Shown here piece by piece: positions 1 through 8,302 of a DNA stretch of 64,000 bases. How positions within the stretch are numbered: the first letter of the stretch is position 1; each line of letters opens with the position of its first letter. The notes under the pieces are model-generated. The model made no database searches and was not told where the DNA came from. It saw only the letters and a program-made list of their open reading frames with translations. The translations under genes and the position numbers were made by a program. Source of the stretch: VAZQ01 sp036557705 (GTDB lineage: Bacteria > Pseudomonadota > Alphaproteobacteria > Rhizobiales > Xanthobacteraceae); assembly GCA_036557705.1 (NCBI GenBank), contig DATBHB010000066.1:62001-126000 (forward strand). The letters run 5' to 3'.

Positions 1-47
1 CCATGCTCGCGATATGGGGACCGGGTGGGGCAAGTCCAACTGGCTGG

Positions 48-674
48 TTAGCCGGCACTGAGCCAACCCAGGCGGATCGGATAGCCCTCGCCCAGGAGCA
101 GCGTGGTGGTCTCGTAGAGCGGCAGCCCCACCACATTGGAATAAGAGCCGACGATCTTGACGATAAAACTGCCGGCAATCCCCTGCGCCGCATAGCCGCC
201 GGCCTTGCCGCGCCACTCTCCGGAAGCGAGGTAAGCTTCGATGTCCTCTTCGGAGAGCCGCTTGAAACGCACGCGCGTCTCGACGAGACGTTGGCGGAAG
301 GCTTCCTTGGGGGTGATCAGGCAAACCGCGGTATGAACCCGATGGTTGCGGCCGGAGAGGAGCCGCAGGCACTGAGCAGCTTCATCGAGCAGCTCGGCCT
401 TGGGCAGGATACGGCGACCTACGGCCACCACCGTGTCGGCGGCGAGAATGTAGGAGCCCTTGAGTTCGTCATCGACGCGCACCAGGGGAAGCGCAGCCTC
501 AGCCTTCGCCCGAGCCAATCGGTTGGCGCAGGCACGCGGCAACTCTCCGCGCTTGGGCGTTTCGTCGATCTCGGTCGGGCGCAGCGCGTCGGGTTCGATG
601 CCGGCCTGGTTGATGAGCGAAACCCGCCGCGGCGAGCCGGAGGCGAGGACAAGCTTGGGCCGGCCGATCATCAT
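48..674 (-). CDS. maf: Maf-like nucleoside triphosphate pyrophosphatase
   Basis: Maf/YhdE family enzymes hydrolyse non-canonical or excess nucleoside triphosphates to monophosphates in the cytoplasm and are linked to septum control. The N-terminus has the signature LASGSPRR and the middle has ADTVV with the metal-binding Asp. From the ATG at 674 (MMIGRPKL) the protein is about 208 residues, normal for the family. The frame stays open upstream to 755, but those extra 27 residues are not family-like, so the internal start is preferred. It is last in a minus-strand row after the phosphatase gene. Family assignment is secure; the exact substrate is not visible. Confidence 0.9.
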   Translation of the reverse strand: MMIGRPKLVLASGSPRRVSLINQAGIEPDALRPTEIDETPKRGELPRACANRLARAKAEAALPLVRVDDELKGSYILAADTVVAVGRRILPKAELLDEAAQCLRLLSGRNHRVHTAVCLITPKEAFRQRLVETRVRFKRLSEEDIEAYLASGEWRGKAGGYAAQGIAGSFIVKIVGSYSNVVGLPLYETTTLLLGEGYPIRLGWLSAG

Positions 675-820
675 GGCGTCGACGTGACGAGGCGATTGCC
701 TGAACGGATTGACGAATCGGGATTTGATCAAACCAAGCATTATCGGGGAGGTCAAAGCAGCCTATCGGGAGGAGCGGGTCGGGCCGAAATTAGCGAAATC
801 CGCCCAGCACAACAACCCGG

Positions 821-1285
821 TCATGCCTGAGCGGCGGCGGGCGCCGCAAACCTCGCCAGAATGCGATCCGTCAGCTGGTCGCGAACCGAACGATAGGCGC
901 CGAGTCGCTGCTCGCGGTTGCCTTCGATAACGGTCGGGTCCGGCGTCGGCCAATATTCGACGTTCGCGGCAATCCGATGGGTGAGCGCGACCGCCTTGTG
1001 ATGGGCTTCGGGTGCGAGCGTGATGATGAGATCGAAGCTCAGCCCCTCGATATCCTCCAGATCTTCGAAGGTCATCGGCTCGTGCGCCGAAATATCGATT
1101 CCAATCTCCTCCATGGCGGCGACGGCGAATGGGTCGAGCGTCTCCTTGTGGACGCCGGCAGAGGCGACATAGAGGGAAGCCCCGAACAACTGCCGGCAGA
1201 GCGCTGCCGCCATCGGCGAGCGCACCGAATTGCGGCCGCAGGCAAACAGCACCGCGTGTGGCCGCGCCGGTCTGGGCTCGCCCAC
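821..1285 (-). CDS. Low-molecular-weight protein tyrosine phosphatase family protein
   Basis: A 154-residue member of the LMW-PTP/arsenate-reductase-like superfamily. The P-loop appears as VLFACGRNSVRSPMA, giving the C-x5-R catalytic motif, and a DP pair later in the protein (TPDPT) fits the general acid. It lies 3 nt after the UPF0262 gene and before maf, a neighbourhood common in Hyphomicrobiales. It probably dephosphorylates a low-molecular-weight or protein phosphoester. Arsenate reduction cannot be excluded, but no ars genes are nearby. In relatives infA often sits between this gene and maf; the 146-nt gap here is too short for it. Confidence 0.85.
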   Translation of the reverse strand: MGEPRPARPHAVLFACGRNSVRSPMAAALCRQLFGASLYVASAGVHKETLDPFAVAAMEEIGIDISAHEPMTFEDLEDIEGLSFDLIITLAPEAHHKAVALTHRIAANVEYWPTPDPTVIEGNREQRLGAYRSVRDQLTDRILARFAAPAAAQA

Positions 1286-1288
1286 GCG

Positions 1289-1792
1289 TCATCCTCTCCA
1301 GTGCAGGACGCAGACGAGGGTGAACAGGCGCCGCGCCGTTTCGAAATCGACGCGCACTTTGCGCTTGAGCCGCTCCATCAGGAGTTCGGAGCCCTCGTCG
1401 TGGAGCGCGCGACGGCCCATGTCGAGCGCCTCGATGCGTTCGGGCGTCGCGGTGCGGATCGCCGCGTAATAGCTGTCGCAGATCATGAAATAGTCCTTCA
1501 CGATGCGCCGCAGCGGCGAAAGCGACAGCAGATGCACCATTACCCGCGTGCCGTCGGCGCGGCGGATATCGAAGGCAAGGCGGTTCCCGGCGATGCTCAG
1601 ATGCAGCTTGAACGGTCCCCGCTCGCCGCCCTCGGGCGCAAAACTGTTGGATTCGAGGAGGTCGTAGATGGCGACCGCCCGTTCGTGCTCCACGTCGGGC
1701 CCGGAGCGGCCGATGGAGTTTTCATCGAGCGTGATCGCGATCAGGCGGTGGTGTTTTCGAACCGGCGGACATTCGGGCTGAGCGACCAACGG
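1289..1792 (-). CDS. UPF0262 family protein
   Basis: The core (HHRLIAITLDENSIGRS, then DIEHERAVAIYDLLE-type sequence) matches the UPF0262 family of alphaproteobacteria, which has no established function. I chose a TTG start at 1792 because it lies just after the hisD stop and gives 167 residues with about 12 residues before the conserved HRLI. ATG codons at 1831 and 1837 have a better purine-rich site (GAGGGG) but would put the start inside hisD and add a non-conserved leader. Conserved association with hisD suggests co-transcription rather than a role in histidine synthesis. Confidence 0.8.
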   Translation of the reverse strand, partial: PLVAQPECPPVRKHHRLIAITLDENSIGRSGPDVEHERAVAIYDLLESNSFAPEGGERGPFKLHLSIAGNRLAFDIRRADGTRVMVHLLSLSPLRRIVKDYFMICDSYYAAIRTATPERIEALDMGRRALHDEGSELLMERLKRKVRVDFETARRLFTLVCVLHWRG

Positions 1793-1793
1793 A

Positions 1794-3089
1794 TCACCGC
1801 GGATTGAAGCGCATCGCGATGGAGCGCGCATGAGCATCGAGCCCCTCGGCCTCGCCGAGCGCAATCGCGGCGGGACCGAGCGCGCGCAGCTGATCGGGAC
1901 CGCATTTGAGGATGGAGGTGCGCTTCATGAAGTCGAGCACGCCGAGACCGGACGAAAAACGGGCCGAGCGCGCGGTCGGCAGCACGTGGTTGGAGCCGCC
2001 GACATAATCGCCGACCGCCTCGGGCGTGTGCGGCCCCAGAAAGATGGCGCCGGCATTCCGTACCCTGCCGGCGAGATGCTCGGGATCGGACGTCGCGATT
2101 TCCAGGTGCTCGGGAGCGATCGCATCAACGAGCGGAACCGCCTCTTCCAGGGCGCCGACCAGGATGATGGCGCCGAAGTCACGCCACGATGCGCCGGCGA
2201 CGGAAGCGCGCGGCAGCGTCGCAAGCTGGGCGGTCACCGATTTCTCGACCGCGGCGGCTAGATTGCTGTCGTCAGTGATCAGGATGGACTGAGCGCTCGC
2301 GTCGTGCTCCGCCTGCGCGAGGAGATCGGCGGCGATCCAGTCCGGATGGCCGCCGGCGTCGGCGAGGATCAACACTTCGGAGGGGCCGGCGATCATGTCG
2401 ATGCCGACTTTGCCGAACACGAGGCGCTTTGCCGCCGCCACAAACGCGTTGCCCGGACCGACGATCTTGGCGACGGGTTTGATCGTCCGAGTGCCATGGG
2501 CGAGCGCCGCAATCGCCTGGGCGCCGCCGACGCGATAGATCTCGTCGATGCCGGCAAGCTTGGCAGCGGCGAGCACCAGTGGCACCAGCAAGCCCTCTGG
2601 AGCCGGCACAGTCATGACAACACGCGGCACGCCGGCCACCTTGGCCGGGATCGCATTCATCAGCACCGATGACGGATAGGCTGCGGTGCCGCCGGGCACA
2701 TAAAGGCCCACCGCTTCGATTGCGGTCCAGCGGTGGCCGAGCTCGACCCCCAAAGCATCGGTGAAACGATCATCTGCGGGAAGCTGGCGCCGGTGATAGG
2801 CCTCGATCCGCTCGCACGCCAGCGACAGGGCATCAAGCGCGCGGCGCTCACAGGCCGCGTGGGCGGTCTCGACTTCCTGCGCCGTGACCTTGATACCGAT
2901 CCGGTCGAGATCGACCCGGTCGAATTTGTGAGTTAGCTCGACAAGCGCGCTGTCGCCGCGAGCGATTACATCGGCGATGATGGCGCGCGCCGATGCCTCG
3001 ACATCGAGCTGAGCCTCGCGTTTGCTGCCAAGAAAGGTGGAAAACCGCTCGGCAAAATCGGGAGCGCGGCTATCGAGACGGATCGGCAT
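1794..3089 (-). CDS. hisD: Histidinol dehydrogenase
   Basis: Catalyses the last two steps of histidine synthesis: NAD-dependent oxidation of L-histidinol to L-histidine through histidinal, with a Zn ion. The 431-residue length is typical. The sequence shows family blocks such as GLYVPGGTAAYPSS, KIVGPGNAFVAAAKR, DMIAGPSEVLI, ADLLAQAEHD and the C-terminal GSNHVLPT. It is followed 1 nt later by the UPF0262 gene, so translational coupling is likely. No other his genes are in the window. Confidence 0.96.
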   Translation of the reverse strand: MPIRLDSRAPDFAERFSTFLGSKREAQLDVEASARAIIADVIARGDSALVELTHKFDRVDLDRIGIKVTAQEVETAHAACERRALDALSLACERIEAYHRRQLPADDRFTDALGVELGHRWTAIEAVGLYVPGGTAAYPSSVLMNAIPAKVAGVPRVVMTVPAPEGLLVPLVLAAAKLAGIDEIYRVGGAQAIAALAHGTRTIKPVAKIVGPGNAFVAAAKRLVFGKVGIDMIAGPSEVLILADAGGHPDWIAADLLAQAEHDASAQSILITDDSNLAAAVEKSVTAQLATLPRASVAGASWRDFGAIILVGALEEAVPLVDAIAPEHLEIATSDPEHLAGRVRNAGAIFLGPHTPEAVGDYVGGSNHVLPTARSARFSSGLGVLDFMKRTSILKCGPDQLRALGPAAIALGEAEGLDAHARSIAMRFNPR

Positions 3090-3194
3090 GGCCCAGGGCC
3101 GCTACATTGAGCCTGCGAGCGCGGATAGGTGCGCAGCCTGCGTTGCGCCTTACGCTAGAGGCGCCCGGACGATGACTCAAGGCCGCGAGCCCAG

Positions 3195-3653
3195 TTATCC
3201 GTCAAGGCGCACATCGATGATGTCTTCAATATGCGCCGGAGGACCGGCCGCGGTCCAGGTCGGGCCGAGATCGCAGAGCTCCGCCTCCAGGCACTCGACT
3301 TCGAGCCGCAGCGTCGCCCCACCGGAGAATGTCAACGTGATCACCCCGGCCGGCGGGTTGGTTTGGGTGAAATCAACAGCGAGGAGATTGAGCACCGCGT
3401 CCTTGCCGGCCGGATTGACGTGTTTGCACTTGCAGGCAAGCACGCGGTCGAAGCGCAGCACCGAGCGGCAGCGGCGGAATTCCGGCGCCGGCGAACTCGC
3501 TGCCATCCAATCGAAACGGGCGACCCCGAGTACAAGCCTTTTCTCGTTCGGCCGCCAATGCACGTCCGCAACCTTGACTTCGGCATCCTGGAGATGGGTG
3601 GAAACAACCTCAAGGTCGTCCCTGTCGAGGGCGACGAATTTGACCGGCTCCAT
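3195..3653 (-). CDS. DUF2948 family protein
   Basis: A 152-residue protein matching DUF2948, found almost only in alphaproteobacteria upstream of hisD; function unknown. The start MEPVKFVALDRDDLEV at 3653 fits the family. The open frame continues upstream to 3746, but that extension encodes a low-complexity stretch made by a CGGTAT tandem repeat and is unlikely to be translated. It contains several Cys (CKCKHVNP) but no recognised catalytic motif. Confidence 0.85.
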   Translation of the reverse strand: MEPVKFVALDRDDLEVVSTHLQDAEVKVADVHWRPNEKRLVLGVARFDWMAASSPAPEFRRCRSVLRFDRVLACKCKHVNPAGKDAVLNLLAVDFTQTNPPAGVITLTFSGGATLRLEVECLEAELCDLGPTWTAAGPPAHIEDIIDVRLDG

Positions 3654-3674
3654 GGGCCCGCTCCCTGCCTGCCG

Positions 3675-3701
3675 CGGTATCGGTATCGGTATCGGTATCG
3701 G
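3675..3701. repeat. Hexanucleotide tandem repeat (CGGTAT)4 plus CGG
   Basis: Four perfect copies of CGGTAT followed by CGG lie 22 nt upstream of the chosen DUF2948 start, in its leader. In the minus-strand frame the array encodes alternating Pro-Ile. Being a multiple of three, copy-number change would not shift a frame but would change leader length. Confidence 0.9.
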
Positions 3702-3742
3702 GTAATTAGGAAGGGCTTTGCGAACGCGCAAGCGGGTAAGGT

Positions 3743-4183
3743 TCAAAACGAGACGCAGGCTGGATGGACAATGATCCCGACTGAGCGCTGGCGAAACAGC
3801 GACTTGTAAGCATCGGCGATCGCATCGAGGCGCTGGCTGTCATCGGGCCTGCCGGGCATGGCGATGATCACGACGGTCGCGGGCTCGCGGACAATCCGAC
3901 CGTTGCCGGGATTGCGCCATTGGCCGCCGGCCGCGATGAGAGTGATGCCCTCCGGAAAACGCGGCGTGATCTCGCGCGCCACGAACCGCTGCCACGCGGC
4001 CTCTCCGACTTCGCCTTGCGTGCCGATCCGGCGGCCGAAAACAAGTTCAGCAATTTCGCGCGGCTGCTCCGCGCCATGACAGGTGAGCGGTTGAGCAATG
4101 GCAGCGGTTCCGGAAGATGCGGCCAGCAATGCCGCCGCTAGTGTCGCTGGAACCGGGACACCAGCCGCCGCGCGAATCCGCAC
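3743..4183 (-). CDS. DUF3574 domain-containing exported protein
   Basis: A 146-residue protein with an N-terminal signal peptide (Ala-rich core LAAALLAASSGTAA, probable cleavage after AIA). The mature part matches DUF3574: an FGRRIG block, then WQRFVAREITPRFPEGIT and GQWR, then a KSLFRQRSVG-like end. Function is unknown and a periplasmic location is inferred from the leader. It sits between murA and DUF2948 on the same strand, 12 nt after murA, and may be co-transcribed. Confidence 0.8.
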   Translation of the reverse strand: MRIRAAAGVPVPATLAAALLAASSGTAAIAQPLTCHGAEQPREIAELVFGRRIGTQGEVGEAAWQRFVAREITPRFPEGITLIAAGGQWRNPGNGRIVREPATVVIIAMPGRPDDSQRLDAIADAYKSLFRQRSVGIIVHPACVSF

Positions 4184-4195
4184 CAGCCCGCCCCG

Positions 4196-5485
4196 TCAGG
4201 CGCTGATGCGCTCGATCGCGGCGCCGCAGGCTGCGAGCTTGTCCTCGAGCCGCTCGAAACCACGGTCGAGATGATAGACCCGGTTGACCATGGTCTCACC
4301 TTCGGCCGCGAGCGCGGCAATCACCAGCGAGACCGAGGCGCGCAGGTCGGTCGCCATTACCGGTGCGCCTTTGAGCCGGTCGACGCCCTCGATGGTCGCG
4401 CGCTCGCCTGCAAGGTGAATCCGGGCCCCAAGTCGCGCCAGCTCCTGGACATGCATGAAGCGGTTCTCGAAAATCGTCTCGGTGATGTGAGAGGTGCCTT
4501 GCGCGCGTGTCATCAGAGCCATTAACTGCGCCTGGAGGTCAGTCGGGAAGCCCGGAAATGGTGCGGTGGTTACATCGACGGGGGCGAGCCCCGAGCCGTT
4601 GCGCGCCACCCGTACCCCCGCATTTGTCGGCGTGATGTCGACGCCGGCCTGGACGAGCACATCCAAGGCAGCCTGCAGCAGTTCGGGCCGTGCGTTCTCC
4701 AGCACAACATCGCCGCCGGTCATTGCGACGGCCATGGCATAGGTGCCGGTCTCGATGCGATCCGGGATGACGCGGTGGCGTGCGCCGCCGAGGCGCGCCA
4801 CGCCCTCGACGACGATGCGCTCCGTGCCGGCGCCGCTGATCATCGCCCCCATTTTATTGAGGCACTCGGCGACGTCCTTGACTTCCGGCTCGCGCGCGGC
4901 GTTCTCGATCACGGTGGTGCCGTTCGCGAGCGAAGCAGCCATCATCGCCGTATGGGTGCCGCCAACCGTTACCTTGGGAAATTTGATCTCGCCGCCTTTG
5001 AGGCCGTGCGCGGCGCGGGCAACCACATAGCCGCCGTCGATCTCGATTGCGGCGCCGAGACGCTCAAGAGCCATGATCAGGAGATCGACCGGCCGCGTCC
5101 CGATGGCGCAGCCGCCCGGCATCGAGATCCGCGCCTCGCCCATGCGCGCGATGAGCGGCGCAATAACCCAGAAGCTCGCGCGCATCCGCGAGACAAGCTC
5201 GTACGGCGCGGTCGTGTCGATGATGTTCGCGGCGCAGATGTGCAGGGTCTGTCCGTCGTAAGCGGTTTCGCCCAGCCGCTTGCCCCCGATCATCACATCG
5301 ACTCCGTGATTGCCGAGGATGCGCTGCAGCAGGATCACGTCGGCGAGCCGCGGCACGTTTTCGAGGATCAAGGTTTCCTCGGTGAGAAGACTTGCGATCA
5401 TCAGGGGAAGCGTCGCGTTCTTGGCGCCCGAGATCGGAATGGCGCCGTTGAGCTTGCGGCCGCCGGCGATGCGAATGCGATCCAT
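4196..5485 (-). CDS. murA: UDP-N-acetylglucosamine 1-carboxyvinyltransferase
   Basis: First committed step of peptidoglycan synthesis: transfers enolpyruvate from PEP to UDP-GlcNAc in the cytoplasm. The 429-residue length is typical. The substrate-binding Lys-Asn pair is in SGAKNATLPL near residue 20, and the catalytic loop is MPGGCAIGTRPVD with the active-site Cys near residue 117. That Cys (not Asp) predicts fosfomycin sensitivity of the enzyme. It heads the minus-strand row leading to DUF3574 and DUF2948. Confidence 0.96.
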   Translation of the reverse strand: MDRIRIAGGRKLNGAIPISGAKNATLPLMIASLLTEETLILENVPRLADVILLQRILGNHGVDVMIGGKRLGETAYDGQTLHICAANIIDTTAPYELVSRMRASFWVIAPLIARMGEARISMPGGCAIGTRPVDLLIMALERLGAAIEIDGGYVVARAAHGLKGGEIKFPKVTVGGTHTAMMAASLANGTTVIENAAREPEVKDVAECLNKMGAMISGAGTERIVVEGVARLGGARHRVIPDRIETGTYAMAVAMTGGDVVLENARPELLQAALDVLVQAGVDITPTNAGVRVARNGSGLAPVDVTTAPFPGFPTDLQAQLMALMTRAQGTSHITETIFENRFMHVQELARLGARIHLAGERATIEGVDRLKGAPVMATDLRASVSLVIAALAAEGETMVNRVYHLDRGFERLEDKLAACGAAIERISA

Positions 5486-5556
5486 GCCCCCGCTCCATTG
5501 GTTGGAAAACCCGCGCAGCGTCTAGTGTGGCGGATACAAGCGTCGGAACCGGGACA

Positions 5557-5751
5557 CTAGCGCGACCCGGTGTGGTTGTCCGCCGGGATTCCGGCGGAAT
5601 CGTGAGGCTTGGTGCGTTCGCCGGGCTCGCCAGCGGCAGCCGTGCGCGCCTTGGCTTGCCCCTTGCGGCGCTTAAGATTTTCCCGCAGTGCCGCCGCCAG
5701 CCGGTCGCGGCGGGAAGATTTTGCAGCGGAAGGAATGCTCATCCTGCTCAT
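5557..5751 (-). CDS. Small basic conserved hypothetical protein
   Basis: A 64-residue, Arg/Lys-rich protein beginning MSRMSIPSAAKSSRR, with a helical core RDRLAAALRENLKRRKGQAKAR. Short proteins with this ALRENLKRRK core occur upstream of murA in Bradyrhizobium relatives; function unknown. The frame is open to 5904 but the upstream part looks unlike a protein, so the ATG at 5751 is preferred. It could bind nucleic acid or membrane, judging only by charge. Confidence 0.6.
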   Translation of the reverse strand: MSRMSIPSAAKSSRRDRLAAALRENLKRRKGQAKARTAAAGEPGERTKPHDSAGIPADNHTGSR

Positions 5752-5997
5752 GCGCTCACGACCGCCCCGAGAGTTAAAGTAAGCCTCCAGCACGCACGTA
5801 AACGCAGCCGCAAAACGAGCAGTTCCCGCATTCGTGGGTGCTGAGTCGAGCTTGAGAGGATCCCTGTTCCAAGAAATCCAGTGCGGACGACACGCGTTTG
5901 ACAATGCCGATTCGTGGCGGGGACCCGTTCTTGCGCCGACAGCATGCCTATGGCAAGGATCGCAGCCGCGGCGCGCCCGTTATTTTCGTCGCGATCC

Positions 5998-6072
5998 GCT
6001 GCCGTAGCTCAGTGGTAGAGCACCCCCTTGGTAAGGGGGAGGTCGTAAGTTCAATCCTTACCGGCAGCACCA
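5998..6072 (+). tRNA. tRNA-Thr (anticodon GGU)
   Basis: A full cloverleaf is readable: the acceptor stem GCTGCCG pairs with CGGCAGC; the D-arm contains AGCTCAGTGGTAGAGC; the anticodon stem CCCCC/GGGGG closes the loop TTGGTAA, anticodon GGT; the T-arm is GTAAG-TTCAATC-CTTAC; discriminator A and an encoded CCA follow at 6069-6072. It is intact although its 3' half is the attachment site of the downstream element, because the element carries an identical 3' segment. Confidence 0.97.
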
Positions 6073-6074
6073 GA
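6025..6074. repeat. Left attachment site (tRNA-Thr 3' half), 50-bp direct repeat
   Basis: Positions 6025-6074 (the anticodon 5' stem, anticodon loop, T-arm, acceptor 3' strand, CCA and GA) are identical to 43788-43837 in the same orientation. A tRNA 3' end duplicated at the far end of a segment that starts with a tyrosine integrase is the classic att arrangement. Confidence 0.93.
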
Positions 6075-6199
6075 AAAGCCTTTATTTATCAGCATTTTCT
6101 CGAATTTGGTCTGTAACACAAATTGCAGAAACATGCGAACAGATGCAGAAAATTGCAGGTCGACCCGTGTAAAATCCGTGTAGGTTCCGTTAGTCCCGT

Positions 6200-7199
6200 T
6201 CATGACGCGTTGCCGGTCTGTTTTGAGGACGGAACGGGCAGCAAATCGGCCTTCCTGGCTTCCTCGGTAACCTCGACATGCTCATATCGATCTACCGACT
6301 TTCGGTCCTTCCACGTTCCGGTCCCGACCAGACCTTTCGTGTCGAGCTTTCCGAATCTTCGCATCCACGTCGCGTAGGTGTGCCTGAAAAGATGAAAGGC
6401 TTGCCGCTCGGGCAAGGTGACCTCGGCCTTCGCGGCTGCAGCGGTCAAAAGCGAATAAATGTGTCCGCCCTTGGCGAAGCGGAACACCCTCACCCTCGCG
6501 CGCTCCTTTTTGATGCGTGCGAGCCATTCCACCACGTTACCGGTCAGGTGCACCCCTCTCGGTTCCCCATTCTTTGTCGTCGGAACGTAGGCAAAGGCTT
6601 CATCAAGCAGAACCTTGTCCCACTGCACCCGCAGGGCCTCGCTTAACCGACATCCGGTGTAACACAGAAACACCAGCAGCGCGGCAAACTCGAGGTTGAG
6701 CTTTTCCGCTTCCGCGAACAGCCGAAACGCCTGTTCGGGCCGCAGCCATTCTGTGGCCTTGTTGCCACCGCTCCCCTTCGGTCGCCGCAGGTTGATGGCC
6801 ACGCCAGCATGGCGCAACGCGGCCGAGATCGGCGTATAGACTTGGCGGTTGCGTGTGGCCGGGCTGGCGTTGGGGGTAGATCGTCTCCGCAGCCCGGTCG
6901 ATCGCTTCCTGATCGATGCGCCCGATCGGGGTCTCACCGAAATGCAGCAATAGCTGGCGGAAATACATGCACTCGCCGCCTGCCTTCATGTAGTTGGCCG
7001 CAACACTGGCAAATGTAGGTCCGTTGCTCTTGGAGAACTCGCCGATCTCAATCTGGTGCTCGATATCCTTTAGGACCTTGCGCGCCGTCCCCCGGTCGCT
7101 AGTGCCAGTGCTTCGGTCAACGTACTGTTTGAGATACGTGCCGCGGATGCGCCAGTTCGACGAGAGCCCTTCACGCGGCGGGATGAGCTCGATGGGCAT
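6200..7199 (-). pseudogene. Tyrosine recombinase/integrase, frameshifted
   Basis: Two overlapping minus-strand frames make one integrase. The first (from ATG 7199) gives the N-terminal arm and core-binding region to AAETIYP. The second gives NASPATRNRQVYTPISAALRHAG and the catalytic domain with TGCRLSEALR (Arg), HLFRHTYATW (His-x-x-Arg) and DRYEHV (nucleophile Tyr). The frames join if one base is removed from the run of five G at 6872-6876 (five C on the coding strand). Joined length is about 332 residues, normal for tRNA-targeting integrases. It lies beside the left att site and starts inside the helix-turn-helix gene. Either the element is now locked in place or the extra base is a sequencing error. 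Confidence 0.85.
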
Positions 7200-7360
7200 G
7201 GCAACTCCTGCACCAACCTGAAAAAATCCGCCTCGGTAAACAGGCGGGTCCGGCCCGCCGACCGACCAATTGGCCGGCCAAGCAGAAAATCATGCAACCA
7301 TCGGCGGCTTTTGTGAAGACGTTTCGCAACATCTTCCATTGTTAGTAAAGGCTCAGTCAT
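7070..7360 (-). CDS. AlpA/excisionase-like helix-turn-helix protein
   Basis: A 96-residue protein starting MTEPLLTMEDVAKRLHKSRRW, a winged-helix MerR/AlpA-type fold often used by recombination directionality factors. The second half is Ser/Arg-rich. Its 3' end overlaps the integrase by 130 nt in another frame, and its start overlaps the stop of the DUF1643 gene by 4 nt (ATGA at 7360-7357). Position next to the integrase suggests control of excision or of integrase expression; this is inference. Confidence 0.75.
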   Translation of the reverse strand: MTEPLLTMEDVAKRLHKSRRWLHDFLLGRPIGRSAGRTRLFTEADFFRLVQELPCPSSSSRRVKGSRRTGASAARISNSTLTEALALATGGRRARS

Positions 7361-7938
7361 AGAAACGACTCCAACGGCGTGTCGCTGCGCAGGTACAGCG
7401 GATGACGTGGGTGACCGGTCGCGGTCTTGCCGAGGCAGAGCAGTGGAATTGTGTTACTGCGCAGCGCCTCGACCACGGCGCGCGGGTATTTCTGCAACAC
7501 CTTCGACACCACCCCGTAGCAAAGGATCACCTTCTCAGCTTCCAGTGCGGCGTGTATGATCGTTCCAAGATTCTCGTCGCTGCATGGAACCACACCTGGC
7601 TGGCAGAGGTCGGATGGATGCGTGGCGCGATAGTCCATCACATTGCATATCGTGCATGCGCGGAAGCCGAAGTCGTCCGTGAACCGAATGATCCGTGAAA
7701 TCGTCGGGTCATTGACGTTGGAATCAGCTGTTGACGGGTTCATCCCGATCCACAACACGAATGGAACCAACGTGTTCTGCAGCGGCCGCAACGCCGGTTC
7801 TGTCCACGCACGGTACAGCCATAGGCGATATTCATTGCGCTCGCCGTGAAAGCGCGCGTCACCGATCATGCCAGCTGGCAGACTGGTCCTGACCTTGCCG
7901 CCAGGATCGTGCTCTGTCTCAAAGTCGAATAGCGTCAT
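7357..7938 (-). CDS. DUF1643 domain-containing protein
   Basis: A 193-residue protein with the DUF1643 hallmark LWIGMNPSTAD followed by DPTISR, then a CNVMDYRATHP block and ILCYGVVSK. The domain is common in phages and islands and resembles a nucleotide-modifying or uracil-DNA-glycosylase-like fold, but the function is not established. It is translationally coupled on both sides: its ATG overlaps the stop of the 51-residue gene and its stop overlaps the helix-turn-helix gene's start. Confidence 0.8.
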   Translation of the reverse strand: MTLFDFETEHDPGGKVRTSLPAGMIGDARFHGERNEYRLWLYRAWTEPALRPLQNTLVPFVLWIGMNPSTADSNVNDPTISRIIRFTDDFGFRACTICNVMDYRATHPSDLCQPGVVPCSDENLGTIIHAALEAEKVILCYGVVSKVLQKYPRAVVEALRSNTIPLLCLGKTATGHPRHPLYLRSDTPLESFL

Positions 7939-8090
7939 CGTGGCTTACTTCTGCTTCTGCGTCGTTCGAGCCTTTTTGTGGCCGCACATACCGGACCGCA
8001 ATAAGCCTGCCAGGTGCTCCGTGGGAAGAATTGGGCCTTGCACGCCACGCACGTTTTGAGAATTTGGTAGCATTTACGTTTGATAGTCAT
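7935..8090 (-). CDS. 51-residue cysteine-rich (zinc-finger-like) protein
   Basis: A short gene between two coupled neighbours. The ATG at 8090 overlaps the stop of the upstream gene (ATGA) and the TGA at 7937-7935 overlaps the ATG of the DUF1643 gene. The product begins MTIKRKCYQILK, has CVAC and, after about 14 residues, YCGPVC, then a basic tail rich in Arg. The spaced Cys pairs suggest a structural zinc knuckle; function unknown. The perfect coupling at both ends is the main evidence that it is real. Confidence 0.75.
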   Translation of the reverse strand: MTIKRKCYQILKTCVACKAQFFPRSTWQAYCGPVCAATKRLERRRSRSKPR

Positions 8091-8302
8091 ATGGCACCAG
8101 TCCTCACCCACTTGCCCGAAAATCTCTTACCTCGGCGTACAGCCGCGGTCCTGCGATTATCGCGCCACACAGCACGATAGAGTCGGTTCCCGACGATCTT
8201 GTAGCGATACAGGTGCACAAGTCCGCAATCGCAGCATGCTATGGCCATGCATTTGTGCGTCAGAATCCATTTTCCTTCCGGTGCCTGCCTGTAGCTGCTC
8301 AC
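8087..8302 (-). CDS. Small phage/island-type protein with Cys cluster
   Basis: Begins with GTG at 8302 overlapping the preceding TGA (GTGA) and ends in ATGA shared with the next gene. The 71-residue product has CMAIACCDCGLVHLYRYK and then WRDNRRTAAVRR, a pattern I associate with small phage-borne proteins of unknown function. The Cys cluster could hold a metal ion. An upstream ATG at 8368 is possible but would overlap the previous gene by 70 nt. Confidence 0.65.
   Translation of the reverse strand: MSSYRQAPEGKWILTHKCMAIACCDCGLVHLYRYKIVGNRLYRAVWRDNRRTAAVRRGKRFSGKWVRTGAI

Noticed and set aside
1..47. Possible start of aroE (ATG at 4-2 on the minus strand)
   Set aside because: Only one or two codons fall inside the window, so the gene cannot be supported.
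675..820. Expected infA between phosphatase and maf
   Set aside because: The 146-nt gap is too short for the 72-codon gene and no IF-1-like frame is present on either strand; not evidence of anything beyond a rearranged order.
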